Shown in pieces: positions 25,933 to 40,562 of a DNA stretch of 64,000 nucleotides. Position 1 is the first letter of the stretch. Each line of letters starts with the position of its first letter. Source of the DNA: Vespula vulgaris (lineage: Eukaryota > Arthropoda > Insecta > Hymenoptera > Vespidae); assembly GCF_905475345.1 (NCBI RefSeq), contig NC_066593.1:3787274-3851273 (forward strand). The letters are read 5' to 3'. The notes beneath the pieces were generated by a model, which saw only the letters and a list, made by a program, of their open reading frames with translations, ran no database searches and was not told the DNA's origin. Both the position numbers and the translations under genes were made by a program.

Positions 25933-26583
25933 TTCCTCTCTCTCTTGCTCTTTCTTTTTCTCTTTCTCTTTCTCTTTCGCTCTTTCTCTTTCCCCCTCTC
26001 TTTCTCTCTTCCTATATCTCTTTCTATCTTTCTCTTTCTATCTTTCTCTTTCTATCTTTCTATTTTTCTCTATCTTTCTCTTTCTCTCGACCCTGTCCGC
26101 AGCATCCGCAAGCGAAGAGATACCTCGTGGACGCGAGATTCTAGCCGAGCTCTAAATTCTTCCAATAGGAATCTCTTTCATCTCGCACCTATACTAATCA
26201 GTCTTCGTCCTACCCTTTCCCTTCCTTCTTGTATACATATACATATACGTACATACATATATATGTATAATAAATATATGTATAAATGTATACATAAATA
26301 GTAGGCTGAAAGAAAGAAAGAGAGACGGAGAGAGAAAGAAAAGAAAGAGAGAAGGAAGCATGACGTATTCGTGAATGTTGTCGAAAGTGTTACGACAGAG
26401 ATCGCACCTCGTGTTCTAAGATCAATCTTTATAACGTTACGTGCTTAAAAGAGAGGTCAAAGGACGAGAAATTAAAAGAAGAAAAAAAACGAAGAGGGAG
26501 AAGAAAGGTGACTCGAAAGAAACGAAGAAACGTCAGCCGCAGATTCGGCGATAGATTTCAACCAGGGGTTCAATCTATCCCAG

Positions 26584-26759
26584 GAGAAACCTGAAAGAGG
26601 GAGCCTAGCGTTCTCTTAACTATCTCCGCCATACCCCGACCCCTCCCTGGATTGTTAGTCCGCGGGAGGATCGAAGACGCCTCAAAATCATGAGCGAGGG
26701 CACGCCGAAATCTCAAATCAAGTCCGTGCCCGATGGCTCGCCGGCTCGACTCGAAGCCG
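26584..26759 (+). CDS. kcc: kcc exon 1 (5' UTR part plus first coding 70 nt)
   Basis: The start codon is at 26690 in the context AAAATCATGA. The reading begins MSEGTPKSQIKSV and ends after the first base of a glycine codon at 26759, followed by donor GTACGA. The single leftover base exactly fits the phase of the next exon (G|GC GAT GGA). This fit is the main reason to accept an exon lying 11.9 kb upstream. A pyrimidine-poor but plausible acceptor (CCCAG) ends at 26583, so 26584-26689 may be spliced 5' UTR. The UTR boundary is a guess; the coding part is well supported. Confidence 0.85.
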
Positions 26760-28957
26760 GTACGAATTTTATATATATATATATATTGTTTTTTTTCTTA
26801 TTTTATTGTCGATCACTCTTTGTATTTCATCACATCCTCTCGTTGATCATCGATGTTATCATCACATAGTATCGATATCATTCGCAAATATATAACCTTT
26901 CTATTTCCTCCTTTCTATTTTCATGTAGCAAAAATAAAAGATAAACAAAGAAGAAAAATACGTTCCTTTTTTTTTTTTTTCTTTTTTTTGGACGAATATA
27001 AAGATTTCTACCAAGATAAGTCGACGATGTTCATTTTCATGTACGCATGCATGCATGTATTTATGTATATATGTATGAAAAAATTGCAGCATAAGGATAT
27101 ATTCGTCCTTTCTTTCTTTCTTTTTTTTTCTCTCTCTTTCTTTTTTATGTACATACATACGCATAAACACGTGAAGGAAAAATATTGACTTCTTCTTCCT
27201 CTATTTATCGACTTACCGTGTATGAGGATGAGTCAATAATCTTTTCCTTCTTTACGGATAACAAGTACGATATTTCGAAACAAAGGAAAAGAAGAAAGAA
27301 AGAGACTGGAAAGAGACAGCTAAGAAAACAAAATTAAACAAAAAGCTTCGCTTTAATACGTTCCTACGATCTTTCAAATGTATTAATAATATCTTTTTCG
27401 GAAAGTAGAACGCGCATTTGATATTTTACATTGACAACGAATATAATGATATGCCCACGTTCGAAGGTAAAAAGTAATGCCGCCTGTGTGCTGGGTCTAA
27501 AAACGACCTCACAGACTACCCCACACGGTATACGTATTAACGTCACTCGAGGTAAACGTAGGTGCCCATTGCTTGCTCTCTTTGATCATCGAAACATAAA
27601 ACGTTGCTTCGAATGCACGACAGAGACAGAGAGAGAGAGAGAAAGAGAGAGAGATAGAAAGAGAAAGAGGGAGAGAGAGAGAGAGAGAGAGAAAGAGGGT
27701 GCAACCAAAGGTCACAGTTCATCGGGCGCGATTCGAGCCGGAAAGCTTCGGCTCGATCTCGGTTTGCACTTTTCTATTTTAATACGCGTTAAACGTATGT
27801 CATATTCGTCAGCAATCAACGACTTTTCTTCTTTTTATCTATCGTTTGATCTATCGACGAATTAAAAGCTTCTTTTTCTATTCCTCCTACCACACCACCC
27901 CCTCCATTCCACCCCTTTTTTTCAGTTAAAAAATTGTTTTTCTTCTCTTTCTTTCTCTCTTTTTTTTTTTTCTTTCTTAGAGGTCGCTTTTTCTTCTTCT
28001 TCTTCTTTCTTTGGGATTATCCAGGGACGTCGAACTTCGTATCGATCTTTTTAAAGGTTAAAAATTTTTTTCTTTTTTTTTTTTTGTACGCGAAAGATAT
28101 CAACCATTCGTGTGTAAGCCATAGTGTTCGATTTGAAGACATTGTTGTCGTGAAGCACGAAGGATAAGGGAAAAGATCGGAAATAACGATCGATCATTTC
28201 GATCGTACGATCTATATCTTTTGACTTTTTTTGTTCTCCTCTCTCTCTCTCTCTCTCTTCTCCCGTTCTCGTCTATCCTATAAAGTCTCGTGAAATGTCA
28301 AAAGATTTTGCTGATGTTTACCGTAACAGGTTGATATTTTTCCCCGCATATCTTTTGTCCGTCTTTTTATCGAAAGCCGCAAAAGAGCTTTGGATAAACG
28401 TTGAAGAAAGGAAAAGGGGTTGGATTATAAAAGAAAAGCGTGTGTTGTAGCATTGAAACGCTTTTGCGCTTGTAGTAAATTGCCACTCTGACGACCCCCT
28501 GTTAAAGCGCTAATTTTAGCGGTCTCGAGATCCCAGAGATGAAGAAGAAGAAGAAGAAGAAGAAGAAGAAAACGATGAAGAACGAGAAGGAAAAAATGGA
28601 AAAAAAAAGAGAAAGAAAAAGAGAGAAAAATGAAAGTCATTTGCGTCGAGCGTATCTCATCGTTTTGTTCAATCGTTTCTTCGGATAACTTCGCGTTTTA
28701 AGAGGTTTTAAATCAGAATCACGAGTCTCTCGACAAATCTTCATTGTCTATGCTCATTCGTTTTGAAAGCTTAATTACTCGTTTGCTCGAAAATAATGCC
28801 TTCGTTATTTTCAATGTCGACTCTGACTCGACACTTCATTTTAAGTACGTAATTATTGAGAATTGTCTCTTCGTAAAAAAAAGAAAAATAAAAGAAAAGA
28901 AAAAGAGACGATTAAGTTAACAAACACTTTTTTTATAGTCGTAACAAATTAACGAAG

Positions 28958-29004
<47 letters not shown>

Positions 29005-30703
29005 TACACGTATTAATGAATAAATAAATAACAAAATTACTTATGTTACCACAATCCAATTGATTTTGTTTCTTTCTTTTAATTGGAGTCTGGAAGAAAT
29101 TTTGACTGTATAATTATATAACATAAATTTTAAACGATATCGAACGATGAGTAAAATTGTTCATTCTCCTTACTTTTTTCATTTTTTAAATACAAAATTA
29201 AATGTTAGTTTATATATGAAGGTTAATGTTTGCCAAGTACATATTAGTTAGATAATTTTAAATATTAACAATTATCAAGCAAGTACGAATAAATTATTTT
29301 TCTTCGATGAGACACACACGAGTCATATTTTTGCAAAAAAAAAAAATACGTCGTAATTCACGATTTTTCTAACTTGGGGAGAAATTCTTGTACTTCTTTT
29401 TTAATAATAATAATAATAATAAAATAAATGAAGATATTGGAAAGAAAGAAATAAATAACATTTTACGATGTAACATTAATAATATTAATTGCTCAGAATA
29501 AAAGCAAGGTATCGATCGATCGTATTAAGGATGATCGATTATTCCACGTCAATATGCGTTTTTATTATTCCGAATGAAATAATCGCGTAAATCTTATCGA
29601 ATACGGTGAAAATTTTGGAGAGATATTCGCGACATGTAACATTGCACTGTAGTAATCCACTCGCGTTGAAGCGAGAATACATGAATATATGTATAGGTAT
29701 ATGTATTCTAGAGAGTGTGCAGAACCGAGAATTTCAATCGAGAAAATGGTCGATGCTATTTACACTCGGGATGCTTGAATATATAACAGAATTTGTAAAT
29801 CGCTTTTGCTAAAGTAAAATGCGATGCGTGATGCAACGAGAAATGAAGTAGATATGGGAATGGTAATACATTTTTCACGTCATCGATAAATTAGATTTAT
29901 TATTTATCATATTTATTTATTTTTCATATTTCTTTCTACGAAATTAGATCTAATATTCAATCCATATATACATACAAAATATACATACGTATATATATAT
30001 ATAATTTTTTTTATCTTTTTGGATTCGTAATTTTTTTCTTTTTAAATTATCACTTCGAAATATATAATACTATTAATATCTATAAATTATGATTATGCAA
30101 AGTACGATTCGAATGATATCTATTTTCCCTTGGCAATAATAATTCCAAAATTTTTAAGCAACATTATCTATTTCAATAATTTAATCGAACTATAAATTTC
30201 TACTATATCTTGATTTTCTAGAAAATCATGAATTTCTTGAATTGTATTATTCTAAACCTCGAACCTTATAAATATCCATTAAACGAAAAGTTCGTCAATT
30301 ATCAAGAATTGCCGAATGAATTACTGGAATGTTAAATTTTTAAGCGATCGTAACATCGAACTAGATAAAATCGAAAGAAGAATATCCTATGGGAATGAAT
30401 TTTTATGTTATCGTAAAAGTAAATGTCGAGTCTTATTCGACTCGATGGAAAAACAAATCATTCGAATGGTAAAGTTCACCACAATGATGTTTTCGCGCCA
30501 TTTTATTTTAACGCTTTTATTATAGGGAAAGAATTTTCGAATGAGAATGTAAAAGCTTCCCCTTTTCTGTTATATTAATGCACTCGTATTCTCGTTGAAG
30601 GACCGTTGCAATGATTCCACGTCGATGCATCGCGTATATATGGGACAAATGGTTTGACAAACATTTCTCTATATATCTATCTATCTATCTCTCTCTTTCT
30701 CTT

Positions 30704-30771
<68 letters not shown>

Positions 30772-31573
30772 ACTCGCCATAACTCGGTGACATAACGAGA
30801 AACGTGATAGAAGTTTCCACTGCGTACGTGTCAATGAAATACACCACGTACGTGCTTTTATAAAACGATATCGTGTTTTTCTCTGTATAGCATTAAAAAT
30901 AATATTATATTGGTCATATATGTACTTCTTTTTTTTCACCTTGTGATGGAATAGATACGTGTGTTAAACTAGTTTAGATTTCACGCCTCGTTCGAGAAAT
31001 TTTTATCGAAGTGATATATTATCTGCATCTTGAAATAATAAATATATATGTATATATATGTGTATATATATATACATATTCATCAGACTTTGAATTACAG
31101 TAGACTCTATATATACCTATATCTATATTTATTATTGAATACGATATACATGATATGTATATATGTATATATATATTTTTTCTTTTTAATTGAGATACTA
31201 GAAACTGTTCATTCGAAGGAAATTTCATTTCTATGATCATCTTCATTCTCCGAAATATTTCTTTGCGAGAAAGTACTCGCTCATATTCGCGAACAATTAA
31301 GATATTCAAATTTTATTTATCAAGCCACCGAAACTCAAAGTTCACTCGAAAGAGATTAATTTCTTCGGACCGTATAACTTTTTTAAATTACTTCAAAAAA
31401 TATTAACTTGTATTCGTGCACGAATAGATAAGATATTTGAGTCGGTATATTCGAAAAAAGAAAAAGAAAGAAAGAAAGAGAAAAAAGGACCGTTTTATTA
31501 AAAATTGATATATCGTATCGTATAGGTATGATGAAATATACATCGCGAACGAAAAATAAGAAGAGAGAGAGAT

Positions 31574-31615
<42 letters not shown>

Positions 31616-34600
31616 AATTTATCGTAAAATTATTATACATAGAGAAGAGTACTCTTGAATATATCCACATATCATCTCGATTTCTGCTTAATATTCCAAC
31701 GTGTCTATTTCAGTCGTCGACTTGCTCGATACGTCCGGGATCGATGGTCGATCTGTAATTCGAGCTATTTTCGATAAAGAGTAAACAAATAGCGTGGAAG
31801 ATAGAGATAGAGATAGAGCGAGAAATATTAGACGTTTGAAAATAGGATCATAAGGATAAACAGATCGGCTTGTTTGTCTCGATAAGGAAGAAAAAGAAGA
31901 GAAGGGAGAGGAATAAAAAAATAAAAAAAAATAAAAAAAAATAAAAAAAGGAGAGAGACATCGGTCGAGTGTATATATACACGTAACTACCTATATCGTG
32001 TCTGAAGGGAGAAGAAGAAGAAGAAAAAAAAAAAGCAAAAGAAAAGAAAGAAAAAAAAATGGAAGAGAAAAAAAGGGGTAGTTATTAAGTCGGTGTAAAG
32101 TGGAAGACACACGACCCTTCGTGGCCGAGCTAAATTGTCGCACTCTTCATCGCACGCGCGACACGTAGCCTCGGCTTAAGTAGTTTTCATCGCGAAGGCC
32201 AACTCATATACATGGTGTCGCACGCAAACATAGACGTTTATGTTTAGTTTCATGATCGTGGGAAAAAAGTAAGATGGAGGAAAGAGAAGGTGGGGGAAAA
32301 AAAAAGCTGAGTTGAGTTCAAATTGAGTTTTGTAAAGTCTGAAAATGAAAAAGGAGACGAGTATGTACGTTGGAGAAAGAGAGAGAGAGAGACCAAATTA
32401 TTACAACTTTAAATTACATGGCAAACACCGCGTGCGTAAATGAAAATTATATGGGAATTCTCTGGACACTTTTGTTATTATCATACGTTAATGTCTCTAT
32501 TCAAAGTAAGACTTTGAAATTTTTATATGTCACTGAAGATAAAGCTAAAGGCACTGAAGTGCAATTAAAATTGCAATGGCAATGCGTAGATATTTTTTTC
32601 TTTCTGTTTATTATTTCTTCTTTTCTTTCTTTCTTTCTTTCTTTCTTTCTTTTCTTCTTTTCTTGTTCTTTTTCTTTTCCTTTTTTTCCGAATAATACAG
32701 TATCCGTAAATAAATTTCCATCAGATGATAACGTTTATATAAATTTTTCTTACACGTTTACAATTATTGTAGATTTCGTAAGATATACGAAATCTATCTA
32801 AAGTATAGTTTTATTCATTTTTTTTTCTTTTCTAAGTAGACTTTTTCGAGACTATTTATTTATTTTTTATTTTATTTTATTTTATTTTTTTTTTTTACGA
32901 TAACTTCCATTCGTAGCATTTCTCATTCTCTTTTCCATCTTTTTGTTTCGTAAGTTCAACATCTCCTAGAAGCATGAAAAGAGTAAAAACGACGAAAGAC
33001 ACATGGACGTTCTTATCGACAGGTACTGATAAAGACAACCGTGTAACGGTAGTTCCGAACATTGACAGGTTACGACTAAAAGGATGTTATAGGAGAAAAA
33101 GACTGGTCTATAAACTGAACGGGACATGTATTTATTGCCACGTATAAGTATACAGTGATTGTTATTATAAAACAATAAATAAAAAAGAAAAAAAGAAACA
33201 GAAAAGAAAAAAAATATCTTTTACGAAATTATACATACGCATATTGTACATATCTATATCACTTTACACACAACTATCAGGTTAATTAAACGAAAACTCA
33301 TTATTTAAAAAATCAGTTCTACATACGAAGATATATATTACAAGCTACATGTTAATTAAACGAACAGTTGTTATCTAAAAAAAAAAAAAAAAAAAAATTG
33401 AAAGAAGAACCAAAAAAGAAATTGATATTTTTATTATTTACAAGAAACACGCAATTAAATCTATTTCAAATTACAGAAAGATTAATTAACATTATTTTTT
33501 TCATTATCAAAAACATTCATCTACTGATATAAATATATATATAGATAGATAGAAATTAAATATAAATTAAATTTGTCTGCTGATTATTTCGAACAATCTT
33601 GAACTCGAACTTAATCGAACGAAATTGATTAAACTGTTCTACAAAATTGAAAGGATCATTAATACAAAACATTGTTACATATGTCATGTGACGATATCCC
33701 TTGCTTCCTTCCCTGAAAAAAGAAAAAGATAAAACAAGCGGATAGTAAACTTTGAAAACGTCGATTTCAAAGACGAATAAGTCGCGGTTTGTTCGCTGGC
33801 ATAGACGGTTGACCCGAGATAAGAGGCTGTCACCGGGTGTGCGCTTAAACGAGATTAGGACAAGGGCAAGCGGAGGGTTAAGTAGTTTCCATTGTAAGGA
33901 TGCTTCGTACGATGTGACGACGTTTTCTCTCTCTCTTTCTTTCTCTTTCTTTTTCTCTCTGAACGTACAAGTCGAGAAAAAAGAGAAAGAGAGAGAGAGA
34001 GAGAGAATATACAGGTATGTAGATACGTATCTATGATATACTATAGTTAGATTCTAATACTAACTTCGTCTTATATACCAACTCTTATATAAGAGAAAAG
34101 CCTTGTGGTTGTTCCTTAAGAGACGGAATCCTTTATTAAAGAATCGTTAGAGAGAAAGAAATAAAGAATTTCGTGATCTATATAGTAATTAGTGAGATCC
34201 ATAATATCAGACTAATCGAAAGGAACTCGACAAAGTGGTAATCTCGTCAAGGTCAAAGGGATGAAAATTTACGAACAAATACAGCGAAAGAGTCTTGACG
34301 ATAATTAAAGTCAATTTAAAGTACCTTTATACAATATAAAGACACCGCTTTTAATTTAAAGTCGGTTTAAAAATAATAATAAAAAGTCTTTTCTTAAATT
34401 GACTACTTTTAAGATCGATTAACACTAATTGATAATGTGTTTGTGTGTGAGATCTTTGATTCACTCTCGAGAGATCGTTTTGAGAAATAATTATCGTCGA
34501 TAGTTAAACTTGTTAGATAATCAAACGTGTTAGATAAGAATGATTAACGTATACGTGAAATGAATAATTGTTTTTCTTGATATTATTTAATAGCAAAGTT

Positions 34601-35111
34601 GAGAAAAGAAAATTTAATGATTCGTTAAAAAAATATATATATATAATTAAATACACAATAAAATAAAGAAAATTATAAATGACAAGGCTACAATCGCAAG
34701 TACAAAATATCTTTGATATTACACAATTGTCGATAGAATTTTTTTTAACGTTTCGTTCAGAAGGATAATTATTCTAAAGATTCTCGATTTTTTTTATAAA
34801 GTTTCTTAACTTTCTTGTCTTCGTTATATCACTCGATGAAATTAAAAACGTCGAATCAATCAATTATTCATATCTAATGTATTACTTTATTATATTTTTT
34901 CGGATAATAATCTGAGATTGAAAGAAAAAAGAATAATAAAAAAAAAGAAGAAGAAGAAACAAGAGGAAAAAAGAAATCGAAATTTAAGTTCGAATTTTCC
35001 TCTTCCTCCTTCTAAATCGCGAAAATTATGCGCGCACATCGGTGCAGCAAAACGATTTAATCTGAAAGCATCTTATACTTTATACATATGTATATCTATG
35101 TACACATACAC

Positions 35112-35160
<49 letters not shown>

Positions 35161-37390
35161 CTTATATGTACCAAATTTCCACTCCACAGAGTTCACCTCG
35201 ATCGTCGTGAGCTAGCTGCATGCTAATCGCTTTAATCGTCCTCCCTAATTCCATCGCTCTGCGCATATTCATTCCCGTATATCTAACGTTTTCCACGTTA
35301 AAGGCACGTAGTCGATTCCGATCGATTACAAATGCCACTTTCGAAAACTTTCATAAGTTATTTACACTTATCTAAATAATAATTAGTTTCTGTTTTTCTT
35401 TAACAAGCTACTTCTAAATCTTTCAAGTCTTGCTCGTTCGTTTCATCGAGTCCCATAATAACTCTTCGTCCAATTAACGATCATAAAGCAAAAATGAAAG
35501 GTATTCGATCGTGATTGTTCGTTGATTGGTGGTACCAATGATGGCGGTGGCAGCCATCTTGGAACTTTCTACAAGAAGAACGAACGTCGAGGACGATTTA
35601 TCAGGATTAATGGCGACCTAATAAGCGATCGACGTTAAATTACGGATGGAATTATCCTTCGTCGGCATAGAAAAAAAAAAACCGAAGAAAAAGAAGAAGA
35701 AGAAAAAAGTAAAGAAAAAGAAGAGAGTGATAGGCGAACGAGCGAAGGAATACGGAAGTCGATGGATAAAAGCCATTCCATGTGATTCAATGGAAATTTT
35801 TCATAGTCTACCTATCGTTCACGAATTTGTCAGCTTTCTGATCTTTATTGATAGTCAGGGATAGTGAATCGAAAAGGATAGTGATCTAAATTGTGAAAAA
35901 AATAAAAAATCGTCAAATTGAAGATCTTGTAGATAAAACTTAGGAATATGTTAGAAATAATCGTAATATATAAAGAGATTTATCGTTACGATAATCTTTG
36001 TTCTGTATGTCATTTGTATTTGTTTTTAAAGATTTTCGAAATTTCATACAAGATGGCGTCGCGCGATATTTCGTCTGAAGGAACATTTCTATTTCGTTTG
36101 CAAAGATTTCGAATGATTTTATCTTTCTTAAGGAAAAATGAAGAGGGAGAAAAAGAGAAAGAAAAGATGGAAGGGACAGGCAGGATTAAATAAATAAAAA
36201 TTTAATTGTAAGTGAAGTGAGTGTTAAACGTTTGCGAGAAGAGAAAGGAAAAAAAAAAGAAAAAGAGAACGAAGAGGACGAAGAGAAAAAAGAAGACCTG
36301 TCACGTATTGTAAATCCACGAAGAAATTGCCAATCGACTTTGACGGTGTCGTTGGACGAGTACGTTCGAATGGTTCTATGGATTTTGTTCGTCGTGTCTA
36401 CGACGTACCAACGTCGGTTGAGCTTGATTACGATTGACGTAAGCGATAAACCGAGTTTCTCTTTCGTGTCTCTAAGAATGGAAGCAGGAAAAAGAGAGAA
36501 AAAGAGAGAAAGGAAGAGAAGGAAAGAGAAGACATAAATATAAACATGGATTTATATCCTACTCGACACCCAGACGTCCAACCTCTATAATAATAATTAC
36601 GAGAACAACTGTACGATGAGTTATATCTGGTTGTATAAAAGAAGTTGTAAAATAGTCAAATATAAATGCTAATAAAAATGATAAAAATAGTAATAATAAG
36701 CGAAGTTATATTATATAAAGTAGGAAGATATGTGAAAAAGAAAGGAAAGAGAAGAAAAGGAATATAAAATCAGATTGTTATTCTATGCTGTTAAAGTTAA
36801 TAATTGAAAATGATAAAAAAGGTATATGTTTTATTGTATAGAAATATTTAGAAATTTAGAATTAAATATAAACTCTTGGAGCAAATTGATAAAGTACGAA
36901 GAAACGTTGTGTTGGGGGAATAGAAAGAGAAAGAATAGAGATAGAGACCATAAACCGAGATTTCCTCTCGTGTCTCCAGGAAAGGAAGAAGGAAAAACAG
37001 AGAGAGAGAGAGAGAGAGAGAGAAAAAGAAAGAGGAAAGGAAAGAAAAGACGTAAATATAAACATAAATTTATATCCTACTCGACACCCAAGTGACCAAC
37101 TTCTATAAAATACCAATTACGAGAAGCAATTGCAAGATAAGTTATGTGTATAGAGAAAGAGTATGAAACATAAAAAATAATTTAGTTAGAATATTCATCA
37201 TAAGAATGTTAATAAAAGTAATTATTACTAATTGAAAACAAATAAAAAAAAAAGAAGAAAACAAAAAACAAATTCTCGATGCAAACTAATAAATTAAAAT
37301 ATAGAAATAATAAAAATATATATATATATGTATCTATTAAAAATTTATTTATAATTTTTAAGTCATTTTAAATAAATTAAAATTTAAATG

Positions 37391-37433
<43 letters not shown>

Positions 37434-37642
37434 TAATACATAGAAATAATAATAATATTAAAATACACGTGCGATCATAATGAACGCGACAATATTTGAA
37501 AAAACATTTTAAAAACTTAGAATCAAGTGATTCGAGCAAATTGAAAAGAAAATTACGCGAAGGAACATTACGAAAGAGGAATATTATGAAAAAAGGAAAA
37601 AAGAAGGAAGATAGATGGAGACAGACAGAGATAGATAGATAA

Positions 37643-37688
<46 letters not shown>

Positions 37689-38160
37689 GGATAGATGGAT
37701 GGATGGATAGATGGATGGATGGATGGGTAGATAGATAGATAAAAATAATCAAGCAGAACTTGGGTGTCCCAACTTTTCTCTGCTTTTGCTTTCAGTTGTT
37801 TGACGAGCACGAACACATTCCTGTCCGTCAAGAATGGACAAAGTGAAAATACCGTTGTCCAAAAAGAAGTAGAGTGGGTGGAAACAGGGGGTGGGCTGGG
37901 GATGGGGATTGAGGGGGGAAGGAAGTGCCGACGAAAGTTCCTTCCTTCGCGAAGTGACTAACGGCGATATGTGCCAGTTGGATAAACGCCAGATGTAGAC
38001 CGGAAATTGTATCAAAAGTTATCCAACGACGACAGATCCCATTCTCCATCTTTCTTCTCTCTCTGTTTCTTTCTTTCTTTCTTTCTCTCTCTTTCTGTCT
38101 CTTGCGAATATTATAGATATCGTTATTATTAGCATATTTCATCCACTACTGTTCTTTTTT

Positions 38161-38192
<32 letters not shown>

Positions 38193-39158
38193 TTTAAATA
38201 AATCAATCTTAACAAAGACAAGATTTGCAAGCGTAATTTTCTTTTCTATCTTTTCTTTTCTTCTTCTATTTTTGCAATCTTCCACGTTGGGTCTTTCGAC
38301 TTGGCACTCTGACAACGAAAACTTTTCTTTCTTCAAATTTTGCTTTTTAAAAACAATTATGAATAATAATAATAATTATGATGATGATGATGATGATGAT
38401 GATGTTGATGTTGATGATGTTGAAAATAAAGATATCAAGTTATCTAATAAAAATTTTCTCCTCATCGATAATTCGTACGCGACGAAATAATTGATCAAAC
38501 ACGTAAAACCAATAAGCCCCGGTGTGTTTGGTCTTGATTTAGGTCTTGTGTTTATTAAAAATGAAAGACGAGGAAGAAGAGGAAAAAGGAGAAGAAAAAG
38601 ATATAGTAGAGGAAAAAGTAGAAACGATTTCACGATAGGAGATGCTATTAAACGAATGTTTCTTTACAGGCGATGGAGGTGGCGTCGGAGGGGACGGCGA
38701 CCCCATCGTGGGCGGCGTCAATTCTGAGAAAAAGTCGGGCTATGAAACGAATCTCTACCTGTATAGCGTAAGTTATAATAAAATATTTATGATTTTTCTT
38801 TGCGATATTATAAACATCGTCACCGAGATTCTATTATCTTTAATACTTATTAATTATTTATTCTTTTCGTGCGCGTGCGTATTTTTGTTTTTTTTTTTTT
38901 ATTTATTTCGAATCGATTATTTCGAAATGATAGAATCTTTCAGCGTTTGGTTGGATTCTTCAGAAATTAAGATATCGAATTATTATTATCATTGTTATTA
39001 ATTGAAGGAAACAAAATAAAAAGTAAACGGTTTGATTAACAATTGTGTACTTGATAAGAAACAATAAGATCGAGATTTGATTTATATTATTATCAAGTCA
39101 ATAATTTCATTGTTGGTATTTAATTTAAGAGAAAAAATAATCGATTAAACGTTCAGTG

Positions 39159-39196
<38 letters not shown>

Positions 39197-39560
39197 TGAT
39201 CAGACAGATGAAATTGAGATTTCATTCGATTTATTATTAAATCGATAGAAATTTAACGGTTGATGTGAAAAAGGAAAAAGATAATAACTAATAGAACACT
39301 TTAATACTCTCGTACATGATTAGACTAATGATAAAGTTGAAATATTATTGATACAATTATTTGATATGTTATAAATTGATAGAAGCTAGATATTGTAAAG
39401 ACTTAAATTAGTTATTGGTATTTAAATGAAAAAAGAAAGAAAAGTACTAGAAAATATATGAAATAAAAGCATTTCTGACGTAATCGCGAATTATACTGAC
39501 ATGTGCTCGAGATTACACGACGAATGGATTAGTGAAAAGAGGCTATACGAGATAGTCGGG

Positions 39561-39592
<32 letters not shown>

Positions 39593-39777
39593 TGTGTAAG
39601 AAAATATTTGTTATTTGGAACGCGCTTATTTTTACACTGTTAATTGGTGAAGAATACATCTCGTCAGACTTTTTTTACTCGTCGAAAGTCACCCTGTATT
39701 CGACCTCAATTCGTGAATATCCAATTATTCGCTTTGCTTTTTCTTCGATTTTAACGTAGAAAGAGACAGAGAGAGGA

Positions 39778-39808
<31 letters not shown>

Positions 39809-40516
39809 AAGAGACGATCGAGATGTCGATAAGATCGACGACTTCGACTTTTCTTTCGACAGGATAGCAAAGCTTTATTTATTTTCTTTTTTCTTTAAGA
39901 GAGAAAGAGAGAGAAAAACTTTCCAAGTCTTTTTTCTTCTTTTTTTCTATCTTTTTTCCTTCAATACTCACACCCACATCCAACCCACCCCTTTTTGCTT
40001 TTTCCACGAGCAGCATCTGTCGCGTCGATAACTCGAACTCGGTTATCCGATAAAACTCGAGTTTTATAGTTTCTCTTCTCGAACAATACCACAAGTTTGT
40101 TCCGATAAACGTGATAATCGATGGAGAGAAAGAGACATTTTTATATATGTATGTATGTAGGTTTACGTCTAGATGTATATTATATAAATTCTAAAATGTT
40201 TGACAAAAAACTTCAGACAAAGTAAACGTCTAAATTTATTTTATTTTATTTGTCGACGATTGTACATTTTAGTTTCTTAATATAAACGTTCTCCTCCTAT
40301 ACACGAAGTTTTTTCGAAGAACGATACAGTTAAAAATTTCTTTTATTTTTCTTTTTCGCACAAAAAGTACATATATTATATTTTGATAATAATTTTCTTA
40401 TCGGCCGATATAATATTGATATCTTTATTGATATCTCAATCACGAACCATTAAAAAACGAATTTTAACGATTTTGAAGATAAATGAAGAGATAAGATTAA
40501 CTATTACATTATATGA

Positions 40517-40562
<46 letters not shown>

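Larger units (their letters stand above)
24481..26583 (+). promoter_or_regulatory. Likely kcc promoter / 5' region
   Basis: This is the GC-richest part of the left half and lies just upstream of the kcc start codon. GC-rich pieces at 24530-24620 and 25420-25880 alternate with AG and CT runs, (GGAA)n and a long CGT/CGC array. No TATA box and start site can be picked out among the repeats. Promoter function is inferred from position and base composition only. Confidence 0.4.
26760..38669 (+). other. kcc: kcc intron 1 (11.9 kb)
   Basis: Donor GTACGA, acceptor TTTACAG. Mostly AT-rich with (TA)n at 28960-28998 and 35117-35155, (CT)n at 30703-30772 and (GA)n at 31560-31612. It also holds (TA)n at 37395-37430 and (GATA/GATG)n at 37628-37742. 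GC-richer unique blocks at 27430-27610, 33740-33920 and 35440-35640 are candidate regulatory elements; such elements are common in long first introns. CGCTAA/TTAGCG at 28508-28521 is a perfect palindrome. Confidence 0.8.

Noticed and set aside
26555..26590. GGGGTTCAATC resembles a tRNA T-arm.
   Set aside because: No matching acceptor, D or anticodon stems nearby.
27431..27865. 144-codon + frame in kcc intron 1.
   Set aside because: The second half is an AG repeat; the first part may be a conserved non-coding block, but nothing supports a protein.
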